Assembly: GCA_946538475.1 (NCBI GenBank)
Contig: CAMNGN010000036.1
Span: forward strand, 1 to 14,388
Origin: an uncultured Blautia sp.
GTDB lineage: Bacteria > Bacillota > Clostridia > Lachnospirales > Lachnospiraceae
Direction of reading: 5' to 3'
DNA length: 14,388 bases
The notes under the pieces were generated by a model that was not told the origin of the DNA, did no database searches, and saw only the letters and a program-made list of their open reading frames with translations. Positions 1 through 6,564 of the stretch are shown one piece after another (position 1 is the stretch's first letter; every line of letters begins with the position of its first letter). Both the position numbers and the translations under genes were made by a program.

Positions 1-188
1 AGTCCGCAGAAAGGAAGCCAGCCCAGTGCCATGATCAGTATGCCTGCAATCGTCCCGATGATGCCGGGAGCGCCTTTCAGGGCAGCGAGCGAAACAATAA
101 ATAAACCGATGCCGGCAAGCAGCAATACAATAGTGAGTATAAGAACTGCCATACCATTTTTCTTTGTCGACAAAATCTTTTCTGTCAT
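1..188 (-). CDS. SPFH/stomatin-like membrane protein, N-terminal part (cut by window edge)
   Basis: Only the first 62 codons are inside the window. The ATG at 188-186 has an AGAAGGG ribosome binding site about 6 nt upstream. The protein opens with a short polar segment (MTEKILSTKKNG), then a long hydrophobic stretch with two membrane segments at about residues 13-34 and 42-61, separated by a short Lys/Gly/Pro turn. This layout matches the N-terminus of SPFH-domain (prohibitin/stomatin/flotillin) proteins of Clostridia, which are membrane-anchored scaffold proteins that oligomerise on the inner face of the membrane. The SPFH domain itself lies outside the window, so the family call rests on resemblance of the membrane anchor. 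A different two-helix membrane protein cannot be excluded. Confidence 0.55.
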   Translation of the reverse strand, partial: MTEKILSTKKNGMAVLILTIVLLLAGIGLFIVSLAALKGAPGIIGTIAGILIMALGWLPFCG

Positions 189-272
189 TACAAACCCTTC
201 TTTCTCGATGCAGGATCATTTCTTTTGATCCGAAAAAAAATATGTTTATTGACTTTTGCAGTAGCTATTGAT

Positions 273-293
273 TTGATATCATCATGATATCAA
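273..293. promoter_or_regulatory. Tandem TGATATCA palindromes, candidate repressor operator
   Basis: A 21-bp near-perfect palindrome with 10-bp arms around one base. It contains two copies of the self-palindromic octamer TGATATCA (274-281 and 285-292) with centres 11 bp apart, about one helical turn. It lies about 85 bp upstream of the SPFH start on the minus strand. A small hairpin (GGATCA/TGATCC, 213-231) lies in between, in the putative leader. Adjacent palindromic octamers one turn apart resemble operators of ribbon-helix-helix repressors such as MetJ. No regulator gene is in the window, so the binding protein is unknown. Confidence 0.45.
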
Positions 294-360
294 TCTGGTT
301 TGCTTTTGTCAACATATTTTCGTAGTTTCGCAGAAGGTTTGTATGTTTCAACAATGCGCA

Positions 361-410
361 CACGGGGACAGGTTCCTTGACTCATTCCGGTCAAGGAACC
401 TGTCCCCGTG
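361..410. repeat. Family B palindromic element, 21-bp perfect arms
   Basis: Two perfect 21-bp inverted arms (361-381 and 390-410) around the 8-nt loop TCATTCCG. The arms carry GGGGACAGGTTCCTTGAC. The element lies 6 bp beyond the stop of the small membrane protein gene at 417. It would form a very stable hairpin at the 3' end of the two-component operon transcript and may protect or end it, but there is no U-tract on the minus-strand side. A decayed half-copy is at 3815-3835. The form is that of a REP/BIME-like extragenic palindrome. Confidence 0.8.
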
Positions 411-416
411 GACGCT

Positions 417-710
417 TCAATTACTCTTACGCTTATAAACCGCCGGCACCGCCGCCATCCCGGCTATGCCAAGTGCACCGCAAACAATTCCCGGAATATA
501 GGCTGCCCACTCCAGCACACATGATAATCCCAGGCCAAAAAGCAGGCAGCTGCCTGTTCCCCAAAGCACAGCCTTTACGACTCTCCCCGTGCCGCCATGG
601 TCTTCGTCTGTATTTTCCTCTTTCCGCACAGAGCCTTCCGCCGGCTGTAAAGAAGTATTCCTGCGTTCAGTCGATGTATATGTATATGTAAATGACTTTT
701 CTTCACTCAT
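417..710 (-). CDS. Small two-helix membrane protein of the two-component operon
   Basis: 97-aa protein with no recognised family. Residues 1-43 are polar, with Thr/Tyr/Ser-rich and Glu/Asp-rich stretches. Two hydrophobic segments follow at about 44-67 and 70-92, and a short basic tail (YKRKSN) ends it. This suggests a small inner-membrane protein with both ends in the cytoplasm. Its ATG overlaps the kinase stop codon in an ATGA arrangement (707-710), and a GGGAGGA ribosome binding site lies inside the end of the kinase gene, so translation is coupled. That position suggests an accessory or target of the sensor, for instance a partner in signal sensing. This is inference from gene order. The family B palindrome follows immediately. 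Confidence 0.75.
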   Translation of the reverse strand: MSEEKSFTYTYTSTERRNTSLQPAEGSVRKEENTDEDHGGTGRVVKAVLWGTGSCLLFGLGLSCVLEWAAYIPGIVCGALGIAGMAAVPAVYKRKSN

Positions 711-1756
711 AACACGTTCCTCCCAAGCCGTACAGTAAAGGTACTGCCTTTCCCGAGCTCACTTTCTACCGAGATCTCCCCTCCCGTCAGATCGATCACC
801 CTCCTGACAAGCGCAAGTCCCAGGCCATTACCCTCGGTGGCGTGGGATGTATCTCCCTGATAAAACTGATCAAAAATATGCTTCCCGGTCTTTTCATCCA
901 TTCCGGCCCCGGTGTCCCGCACACTAACAACAGCGTCATTCCCGTCCGTCGAAACATTGACCGTAATGGTTCCGCCTTCTCCGGTAAACTTCACCGCATT
1001 GGACAACAGATTGTTCCACACAAGCGCCAGCAGTTCAGGATCTGCCCTGACAATAACCTGCTCCTCCAGGTCTGTCTCCAGCTCGATCATCTTCTCTGTA
1101 AAAGCATCATCAAACCCGAGGATACACTCCGTAACCTGTTCACTCAAGTCGAACGAGACAGGGGATGCCTGGATCTGCTGATGTTCAAGCTTATTCAATT
1201 TCAAAATATTGGTGATGAGCTCGCTCATCCTCTGTACGGTGATGTCGATTCCTTCCACACATTCCGTCTTTTCCTTTTCAGATAAGCCGCCCTTTCTCAA
1301 CATAGCTGCATAATTGCGGATGACCGCCAGCGGCGTCTTCATCTCGTGTGAAACATTCGATACAAAATCAACACGCAGCGTTTCCGTTTCAGCCAATGCA
1401 GAGGCCATTCGGTTCAGCTCCTCCGCGATCCCGGTAAAATCCTCACTGAGCGCGGTAAACTGCGTCGTATCGATCCTGGCTGTAAAATCTCCCGAAGAAA
1501 TGCGGCTTGCCGCTTCCCTGATACGGCGTATGGGTATAGCAACTGTAAACCTGTGAAGCAGCCATTCCATCAGGCAGCAGATCAGACTCAGAAGCAGGAT
1601 ATTTCCGAAGACCAGCGGTGCGGCAGCCCTGACTGCTTCGGCATCCACCTGCATAAAATGAAAGAACAGCAGAAACGAAGATGTCACAACGAAGCAGATC
1701 AATAGAAAAAACATTACATATCGCCAAAGGGCGAACAACCTGCGTTCTCTGTTCAC
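707..1756 (-). CDS. Membrane sensor histidine kinase, HAMP-HisKA-HATPase_c
   Basis: 349-aa sensor kinase that autophosphorylates on His and passes phosphate to the response regulator encoded just upstream. Two membrane helices lie at about residues 13-34 and 47-69, with only about 12 residues outside, so it probably senses within the membrane or through a partner. A HAMP linker spans about 71-122. The HisKA motif SHEMKTP carries phospho-accepting His137. The ATP-binding domain shows the N-box (NNLLSNAVKF, about 248-257), G1 (DTGAGM, 281-286), F-box (IFDQFYQ, 294-300) and G2 (GNGLGLAL, 309-316), so all catalytic motifs are intact. The start is a GTG at 1756 overlapping the regulator stop as GTGA. 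The stimulus is unknown. The small extracytoplasmic part places it among intramembrane-type sensors, which often respond to envelope stress or antimicrobial peptides. Confidence 0.93.
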   Translation of the reverse strand: MNRERRLFALWRYVMFFLLICFVVTSSFLLFFHFMQVDAEAVRAAAPLVFGNILLLSLICCLMEWLLHRFTVAIPIRRIREAASRISSGDFTARIDTTQFTALSEDFTGIAEELNRMASALAETETLRVDFVSNVSHEMKTPLAVIRNYAAMLRKGGLSEKEKTECVEGIDITVQRMSELITNILKLNKLEHQQIQASPVSFDLSEQVTECILGFDDAFTEKMIELETDLEEQVIVRADPELLALVWNNLLSNAVKFTGEGGTITVNVSTDGNDAVVSVRDTGAGMDEKTGKHIFDQFYQGDTSHATEGNGLGLALVRRVIDLTGGEISVESELGKGSTFTVRLGRNVL

Positions 1757-2424
1757 AAAATCACCGCCTTATAGCCAAGACCGCGAACAGTCTGTATCGC
1801 AAAATCGGAACATCCGGAGAATTTCTCCCTCAGCTTTGTCATATATACATCCACCGTCCGAAGCGTGGACGAGGAATCTGCATCCCAGAATTCGTCCATA
1901 AGCTGCGCGCGGGTAAAAGTCTTTTTGGGATACGAAAGAAGTTTGAACAAAATGTTGAATTCCCGAACGGTCAGCGAAATTTCTTCCCCGTCCATCGTGC
2001 AGGAGCGCTCATCCATGTCCAATACCACGCTTCCCACTTCCAGCCTGTGACTCCGGGCTATACCCGCTCTGCGAAGCAGCGCTCCAACGCGCAGCAGCAG
2101 TTCCTCCAGATCGACAGGCTTCACCATATAATCATCCACCCCCAGCTGAAAACCCTGACGTTTCGCCGCAAAGTCATCCCGTGCGGTCATGAACAGAATG
2201 GGGATTTCCCTGTTATTCTCACGGACAGTTCGTGCAAAATCAAATCCATCCATCCCCGGCATCATAATGTCTGAGACGATCAGATCATACAGATCATTAT
2301 ACAGAGTGTTGAAGGCATCGTTAGCAGTCAGACACCCCACAGCTTCATATCCGTTATGTCCAAGGTAGCTGCACACCTGCCTGTTCAGCTCCTTATCATC
2401 TTCTACCACTAAAATCCGAAACAT
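1753..2424 (-). CDS. Response regulator, OmpR/PhoB family
   Basis: 223-aa DNA-binding response regulator paired with the kinase that follows. The receiver domain (about 1-118) shows the acidic pocket E8-D9-D10, phospho-accepting Asp52 in SDIMMPGMDG, the switch Thr80 and Lys102. The C-terminal winged helix (about 127-223) shows the family pattern, with the recognition-helix region VDVYMTKLREK and the wing VRGLGYKAVIL. I chose the ATG at 2424 because GGAG lies 6 nt upstream and the protein then begins MFRILVVEDD as expected. An in-frame ATG at 2538 would add 38 residues unlike the family. It sits only a few bases from a likely transcription start, so the stretch is probably leader. The kinase start overlaps the stop by 4 bp. 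Confidence 0.93.
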   Translation of the reverse strand: MFRILVVEDDKELNRQVCSYLGHNGYEAVGCLTANDAFNTLYNDLYDLIVSDIMMPGMDGFDFARTVRENNREIPILFMTARDDFAAKRQGFQLGVDDYMVKPVDLEELLLRVGALLRRAGIARSHRLEVGSVVLDMDERSCTMDGEEISLTVREFNILFKLLSYPKKTFTRAQLMDEFWDADSSSTLRTVDVYMTKLREKFSGCSDFAIQTVRGLGYKAVIL

Positions 2425-2549
2425 ACTGTTCTCCGTCCCTTCACCTTTGTCAGCGCCGTCAATAGCCATGCAGGCTTCATATATCTTGTCTCTATGAAAT
2501 TCCAAATTGTCATACCTGCATGAATTCACAAGATCCATCCATTAATAGC

Positions 2550-2558
2550 AGTATATCA
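2550..2558 (-). promoter_or_regulatory. Extended -10 promoter for the two-component operon
   Basis: Reading the minus strand, TGA-TATACT forms an extended -10 element (TGn plus TATACT) in an AT-rich region. No good -35 is seen, which the TG extension could offset. Transcription would begin near 2543 and give a leader of about 120 nt before the regulator ATG at 2424. Confidence 0.4.
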
Positions 2559-2623
2559 TAATAAATGTTAAAGTTCTGTTAGTGTCCTGCTTTTATAGTA
2601 TTTTAAAAATGATTGAAGCAGGG

Positions 2624-2643
2624 CACCGGTAATCGGCCCGGTG
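2624..2643. terminator. Weak hairpin after the epimerase gene
   Basis: A 6-bp stem CACCGG/CCGGTG with an 8-nt loop. It is followed on the plus strand by TAATTTT, and on the minus strand by a pyrimidine-rich stretch and then ATTTTT. It lies 28 bp past the epimerase stop at 2671. A wider pair, CCTGCTT/AAGCAGG (2585-2591 and 2616-2622), lies just beyond. It may end the epimerase transcript, but the U-tract is poor. Confidence 0.3.
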
Positions 2644-2670
2644 TAATTTTATCACCTGACGAATGCATGA

Positions 2671-3687
2671 TCACGCTATCTTCCCCGTCTCCTTCAGCCA
2701 CGCGATCTCATCATGGATCGTCTCCCTGTAAGGGCGGGTACTGTAGCCCAGCTCCCGAACAGCTTTTGTCGAATCATACCGGTTGTTCCTCGCCAGGTTA
2801 TAGACGGAAAATCTGGTCATGAGCGGCTTGATTCCCTTTTTCTTCGCCTGCTTTTCCATCATGCCGCCCATCCAATTGGCTGCCCAGATCGGCAGGAAGG
2901 TGCGAACAGGCTTGCATCCCGCTTCGTCGCTGACCATACGCGCGAATTCCTTGAAAGATACCTGCTCATTCGCCAGAATATAGCACTCTCCTGCTTCTCC
3001 CCGATCCGCTGCGGCAATCGTTCCTGCCGCCAGATCGCGGACATCGCACAAGTTGAAGGAACCGTTTATACCTGCGGGCATCTCTCCATTGATGATCTTA
3101 ATAAGGGTGCCTGTCGTCTCTCCCACCGCAAAATCTTCAGGCCCCATGATGCCGCTCGGATGAACTATGCAGGCGTTCAGCCCCTGTTCGTGTACTGCAT
3201 TCAGTACTGCCTGGCTCGCCATCGCTTTGGAACGGCTGTAGCAGCCCACTACTTCATCAGGGTCAAAATAGCCTACTTCTCTGATAGCCTGTCCTTGTGC
3301 CGCCTCAGGAATCGCGCCGGTGGAGGAGCAGTACACCAGCTTTTTGCATTCCGGATGAGAAAGACAAAGGCGGATAATATTCCCGGTTCCATCCACATTG
3401 ACTTCCATCACCTTGGACGAAAAACCGGCATCAACGCTGACAATGCTTGCGATGTGTAATACGACTGTTTCTGTCCCGGATTCAACCTCAAAGAATTTCT
3501 TCAGCGAAGCCATATCCGTCAGATCTCCCTCCACGATCTCCGCTTCCTCGGGAACATACTTTTCCGCCGGATCACCCGGAAGAACGAAAGCACGAACACT
3601 TTCACCGCGCTCGATCAGCTGTCTGCATACTGTACCGCCAAGAAAACCCGCTGCGCCTGTCACCAGATATTTTACATTGTTCTTCAT
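2671..3687 (-). CDS. NAD(P)-dependent epimerase/reductase, extended SDR family
   Basis: 338-aa extended short-chain dehydrogenase of the dihydroflavonol-4-reductase / nucleoside-sugar epimerase type. The Rossmann nucleotide-binding motif TGAAGFLG is at residues 10-17. The acidic residue in the GDLTD region (54-58) is where the family contacts the cofactor. Catalytic residues are Ser121/Ser122, Tyr150 and Lys154 in the YSRSK motif, and the HPSGIMGPED segment (176-185) marks the substrate side. It is cytosolic, with no signal peptide. The substrate cannot be told from sequence: members act on nucleotide sugars, aldehydes or ketones. The start at 3687 has GGAGG 8 nt upstream. It appears monocistronic, with a long gap on its 5' side and a weak hairpin on its 3' side. 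Confidence 0.88.
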   Translation of the reverse strand: MKNNVKYLVTGAAGFLGGTVCRQLIERGESVRAFVLPGDPAEKYVPEEAEIVEGDLTDMASLKKFFEVESGTETVVLHIASIVSVDAGFSSKVMEVNVDGTGNIIRLCLSHPECKKLVYCSSTGAIPEAAQGQAIREVGYFDPDEVVGCYSRSKAMASQAVLNAVHEQGLNACIVHPSGIMGPEDFAVGETTGTLIKIINGEMPAGINGSFNLCDVRDLAAGTIAAADRGEAGECYILANEQVSFKEFARMVSDEAGCKPVRTFLPIWAANWMGGMMEKQAKKKGIKPLMTRFSVYNLARNNRYDSTKAVRELGYSTRPYRETIHDEIAWLKETGKIA

Positions 3688-3743
3688 AATGAAACCTCCG
3701 CTATAAATTCGTTTTTTGCTTCAGCTCTTCAGCTGATAGGTGA

Positions 3744-3775
3744 ATCTTAGCGAAGGTTCTTTTTTGTTTTGTCAA
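3744..3775 (-). promoter_or_regulatory. Possible promoter of the epimerase gene
   Basis: On the minus strand a perfect TTGACA (3775-3770) is followed after 20 bp by TAAGAT (3749-3744). The spacing is longer than the usual 17 bp, so the call is tentative. A hairpin TCAGCT-CTTC-AGCTGA (3721-3736) would lie at the very 5' end of the mRNA, where it could stabilise the transcript or bind a regulator. Confidence 0.3.
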
Positions 3776-3814
3776 TGATTTGTTAGGGTTTTGTTAATAA
3801 GAGGAGCCATTGGC

Positions 3815-3835
3815 GTTAAGGAACCCGGCCCCATG
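3815..3835. repeat. Decayed half-copy of family B element
   Basis: 21 bp that match the right arm of the 361-410 palindrome at 17 of 21 positions (AAGGAACC and CCCC blocks conserved). No partner arm is nearby. It lies in the 343-bp gap 3688-4030. Besides this, the gap holds a possible promoter, a terminator-like hairpin and one family A core; I see no gene in it. Confidence 0.55.
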
Positions 3836-3948
3836 TGTTAGTTTTCTTATCTTCACGGTATATTCGTACAGGCAATATACTATATCATTGTCTCGTGGAT
3901 AATCTGGGCAGGCAATTAGCAACAATTAATAAAGTAAAGTGAATCAGT

Positions 3949-3983
3949 AAAGCCCGGACTTCAAAAAAGCCCGGGCTTTTTTT
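3949..3983. terminator. Rho-independent terminator, probably bidirectional
   Basis: The stem AAAGCCCGG/CCGGGCTTT (3949-3957 and 3971-3979) continues as CTT/AAG around a CAAAA loop. On the plus strand it has one A-C mismatch and ends in seven Ts. On the minus strand that mismatch becomes a G-U wobble, so the stem is fully paired, but the tail is only UUUACUGAUU. The wobble hints that the minus-strand RNA, that is the aldo/keto reductase transcript ending at 4031, is the functional one. No plus-strand gene lies upstream. Confidence 0.7.
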
Positions 3984-3987
3984 ACCT

Positions 3988-4012
3988 GTTCACGGTGTCA
4001 GGCACTGTAAAC
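3988..4012. repeat. Family A core-only copy (A1)
   Basis: A 25-bp hairpin core (GTTCACGGTG at one end, GTAAAC at the other, TCAGG in the middle) without recognisable outer boxes. It lies between the stop of the aldo/keto reductase and its terminator hairpin. Confidence 0.75.
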
Positions 4013-4030
4013 TCAGCCTGCCACTCTTCC

Positions 4031-5164
4031 TCATCCCAGCTTCGCCGAGAAATCTTCCAGCACCTCAGAAATCTTGATCTGCTGCGGACATACCTGCTCG
4101 CAGCTTCTGCACTGCAGACAGGCCTGCGGAAGCTTATCCTCGGGAAGTGCGCTCAGCGCCATCGGGGCAATAAACCCGCCGCCCGAATAAGCGTGCTCAT
4201 TGTACAGCGAGATCAGCGTAGGAATATCCAGCCCCTGCGGACAGTGGCTCACGCAGTAATGACATGCGGTACAGGGCACTGTTCCGACAGAAAGCATCTT
4301 CTCCGCAATGCCAAGCAGCGTTGTCATCTCTTCCTCGCTGAGTTTCTTCTCCTCCGCGAACGTGACAAGGTTCTTCTCCAGCTGCTCCTCGTTGGACATA
4401 CCTGAGAGGATCATCGTCACCGAAGGAATGCTCTGCAGGAAACGGAACGCCCACGCCGGGATTTCCTCATCCGGGCGAAGGGCTTTCAGCTGTGCCTCAT
4501 ATTCCGCGTCAAGCCTGGCCAGCTTTCCGCCGCGAAGAGGCTCCATGACCCACACCGGAATGTTTCGCTCATTAAGGAGGTCCACCTTGCCCTTGCCGTT
4601 CTGGAACGTCCAGTCCAGGAAGTTCAGCTGCAGCTGACAGAACTCCATGTCATCTCCGTAAGCATCCAGGAAGCGTTTCAGCACATCCATCGCACCGTGG
4701 CACGAAAAGCCCAGATGGCGGATACGGCCGTTCTGTTTCTGCCTGATCAGGTAGCTGTAGATGCCATATTTCTCATCATCCAGATAAGCATCGATATTCA
4801 TCTCACATACATTGTGGAACAGATAGAAATCAAAGTGATCGACACCCAGCTTCTCCAGCTGACGCTCAAAAATCTCCTCTACCTTGCCCCAGTTCGACGG
4901 ATCATACCCCGGGAACTTCGTAGCCACATAAAAGCTGTCCCTCGGATAGCGGGCCAGCGCCTTTCCCATAACCGTCTCCGAATTCTCTCCATGATATCCC
5001 CACGCCGTGTCATAATAGTTGATACCATTCTTCATGGCCGTATCCACCATCCGAAGTGCTGCTTCTTCATCGATCCTGCCATCATCTCCATCGATCACCG
5101 GCAGGCGCATAGCGCCAAAGCCTAACGCCGACAGCTTCATCCCCTGAAAGTCTCTGTAGATCAT
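4031..5164 (-). CDS. Aldo/keto reductase with C-terminal 2x[4Fe-4S] ferredoxin-type domain
   Basis: 377-aa oxidoreductase. Residues 1-285 form the aldo/keto reductase TIM barrel, with the catalytic tetrad visible as Asp52, Tyr57, Lys83 and His117. The C-terminus carries two cysteine clusters, C298-x2-C301-x2-C304-x3-C308-P and C349-x2-C352-x2-C355-x3-C359-P, each typical of a 4Fe-4S cluster. Such fusions are common in anaerobes and probably pass electrons between ferredoxin-like carriers and the barrel site. The substrate is unknown. It is cytosolic. The ATG at 5164 has AAAGGAGG 7 nt upstream. The family A dimer A2 ends directly next to that ribosome binding site, so the mRNA leader would contain a long hairpin. 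It is divergent from the lactate dehydrogenase gene, which suggests shared redox control. Confidence 0.93.
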   Translation of the reverse strand: MIYRDFQGMKLSALGFGAMRLPVIDGDDGRIDEEAALRMVDTAMKNGINYYDTAWGYHGENSETVMGKALARYPRDSFYVATKFPGYDPSNWGKVEEIFERQLEKLGVDHFDFYLFHNVCEMNIDAYLDDEKYGIYSYLIRQKQNGRIRHLGFSCHGAMDVLKRFLDAYGDDMEFCQLQLNFLDWTFQNGKGKVDLLNERNIPVWVMEPLRGGKLARLDAEYEAQLKALRPDEEIPAWAFRFLQSIPSVTMILSGMSNEEQLEKNLVTFAEEKKLSEEEMTTLLGIAEKMLSVGTVPCTACHYCVSHCPQGLDIPTLISLYNEHAYSGGGFIAPMALSALPEDKLPQACLQCRSCEQVCPQQIKISEVLEDFSAKLG

Positions 5165-5180
5165 GTGTAAGTCCTCCTTT

Positions 5181-5256
5181 GTTCATATTTTATTCATGGT
5201 ACCTGACACCATAAATAAATTTTTATGGTGTCAGGTACCATGAACATTTTGTAAAC
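5181..5256. repeat. Family A dimer (A2), 76 bp
   Basis: Outer box GTTCAT (5181-5186), ATTTT, two inverted cores with 23-bp perfect arms (5193-5215 and 5222-5244), ATTTT and outer box GTAAAC (5251-5256). It abuts the ribosome binding site (5173-5180) of the aldo/keto reductase, so it would sit as a hairpin in that gene's leader. Confidence 0.85.
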
Positions 5257-5291
5257 ATCCACCATATTATTCACTATGCTTCATATTAACC

Positions 5292-5320
5292 ATCGTATCA
5301 TCGAAACGGCATTTAGACAA
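5292..5320 (-). promoter_or_regulatory. Possible promoter of the aldo/keto reductase
   Basis: Minus strand: TTGTCT (5320-5315), a 17-bp spacer and TACGAT (5297-5292), each matching consensus at 4 of 6. The inverted repeat TAACCATCG/CGGTGGTTA (5287-5295 and 5327-5335, one G-T pair) has one arm on the -10 and one just upstream of the -35, as a regulator site might. Confidence 0.3.
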
Positions 5321-5336
5321 GATTCCCGGTGGTTAT

Positions 5337-5383
5337 GTTCACACTTTGTTTACAGTACCTGACACCGTGAACAAAAAAATAAC
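5337..5383. repeat. Family A monomer (A3), 47 bp
   Basis: Outer box GTTCAC (5337-5342), ACTTT, a 25-bp core (5348-5372), AAAAA and a degenerate box AATAAC (5378-5383). It lies upstream of the lactate dehydrogenase promoter. Confidence 0.8.
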
Positions 5384-5424
5384 AAAGATTCTTCCCTCAT
5401 GGATAGTCCCCGAAAAGGAAGTTA

Positions 5425-5433
5425 TGCTATAAT
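5425..5433 (+). promoter_or_regulatory. Extended -10 promoter for D-lactate dehydrogenase
   Basis: TGC-TATAAT is a perfect -10 hexamer with the TGn extension, 28 bp before the ATG at 5462. No -35 match is seen at normal spacing. AAGGAGG (5449-5455) is the ribosome binding site. I looked for a Rex operator, expected for fermentation genes, and did not find one. Confidence 0.55.
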
Positions 5434-5461
5434 AAAACATATTGCAATAAGGAGGATAACG

Positions 5462-6499
5462 ATGATCAAAGTAGCGTTTTTTGATACCAAAGAATATGAC
5501 AAAGCGTCATTTGAGAGCCATGAAAAAGCCACCGACATGGAATTCAAATTCCTGGAGACCAAGCTGACCGAGGACACCGCGGAGCTGGCGAGAGGCTGCG
5601 ATGCCGTATGCGTGTTCGTCAACGATACGGTGAACAGCGCAGTGATCGACAAGCTGTACAGCTGCGGCGTCAAGATCATCGCCCTGAGATGCGCGGGATA
5701 CAACAACGTCGATGTAGAGCATGCTTTCGGCAAGATCCACGTAGTTCATGTTCCGGCATACTCTCCGTATGCGGTCGCGGAGCACGCAGCGGCGCTTCTT
5801 CTCACATCAGTCAGACGCATTCACAAAGCATACAACCGGACCCGGGATTTCAACTTCTCCATCAACGGTCTTACCGGCTTTGACCTTCATGGAAAAACCG
5901 CCGGCATCGTCGGAACAGGAAAAATCGGCCGCATTTTTATCGACATCTGCCGAGGATTCGGTATGAACGTGATCGCCTATGACGCATACCCGGCAAAGGA
6001 CAGCGGAATAGAATATGTGAGCAAGGATGAACTATTTGCAAGAAGTGACATCATTTCACTTCACTGCCCATTGACCCCCGATACCCGGCATATGATCAAC
6101 GCGGACGCCATTGAAAAGATGAAAAAAGGCGTCGTGATCCTGAACACATCGCGCGGAGCTCTCATCGATGCCGAGGCCCTGCTCGAGGGAATCAAAGCCC
6201 GGAAAGTCGGCGCAGCCTGCCTTGACGTGTACGAGGAAGAAGCTGACATATTCTTCGAAGACAGATCGGGCCATATCTTAAATGACGAACTGCTTTCCCG
6301 ACTGATCTCCATGCCGAATGTCATCGTCACATCGCATCAGGCATTCCTGACTGCGGAAGCTTTAAACAACATAGCAGAAACCACCATCGCAAATATCCGG
6401 TCCTGCTTCGAAAATGACGGTATCTGCGACAATGAGCTTTGCTACCGCTGCGGAAATATTGAGCGGTGCAGGAAAGAGCGCAAAGAGAGGTGTTTCTGA
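5462..6499 (+). CDS. ldhA: D-lactate dehydrogenase / D-2-hydroxyacid dehydrogenase
   Basis: 345-aa NAD-dependent enzyme that reduces pyruvate to D-lactate and recycles NADH in fermentation. It has the two-domain fold of the family: NAD-binding GTGKIG at 151-156 followed by the Asp of IAYDAYP near 174. The catalytic triad is Arg231 (NTSRGALID), Glu260 and His292 (SHQAF), spaced exactly as in Lactobacillus D-LDH (235/264/296). The ATG at 5462 is chosen because AAGGAGG lies 6 nt upstream; an earlier in-frame ATG at 5399 lies before the promoter. Unusual is the C-terminal tail after residue 315: it contains six cysteines (315, 322, 327, 330, 336, 344) and many Arg/Lys, where the family usually ends with a short polar tail. 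A related 2-ketoacid reductase role is possible. Confidence 0.9.
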   Translation: MIKVAFFDTKEYDKASFESHEKATDMEFKFLETKLTEDTAELARGCDAVCVFVNDTVNSAVIDKLYSCGVKIIALRCAGYNNVDVEHAFGKIHVVHVPAYSPYAVAEHAAALLLTSVRRIHKAYNRTRDFNFSINGLTGFDLHGKTAGIVGTGKIGRIFIDICRGFGMNVIAYDAYPAKDSGIEYVSKDELFARSDIISLHCPLTPDTRHMINADAIEKMKKGVVILNTSRGALIDAEALLEGIKARKVGAACLDVYEEEADIFFEDRSGHILNDELLSRLISMPNVIVTSHQAFLTAEALNNIAETTIANIRSCFENDGICDNELCYRCGNIERCRKERKERCF

Positions 6500-6564
6500 G
6501 AGCCTTCCGGCGCACCTCAGGAAATGTCATATAATCAAAGAAATGTGGGAGAGGAGAATTAAAA

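Noticed and set aside
3776..3983. A plus-strand small RNA ending at the strong U-tract of the 3949-3983 terminator
   Set aside because: No convincing plus-strand promoter is seen, and the G-U versus A-C pairing suggests the minus-strand transcript uses the hairpin.
5337..5383. Rex repressor operator near the lactate dehydrogenase
   Set aside because: TTGTT and AACAA-like ends occur in the A3 repeat but at the wrong spacing for the 18-bp Rex site; the repeat family explains them.
5399..5461. ATG at 5399 as start of the lactate dehydrogenase
   Set aside because: It lies before the TATAAT promoter and adds 21 residues unlike the family.
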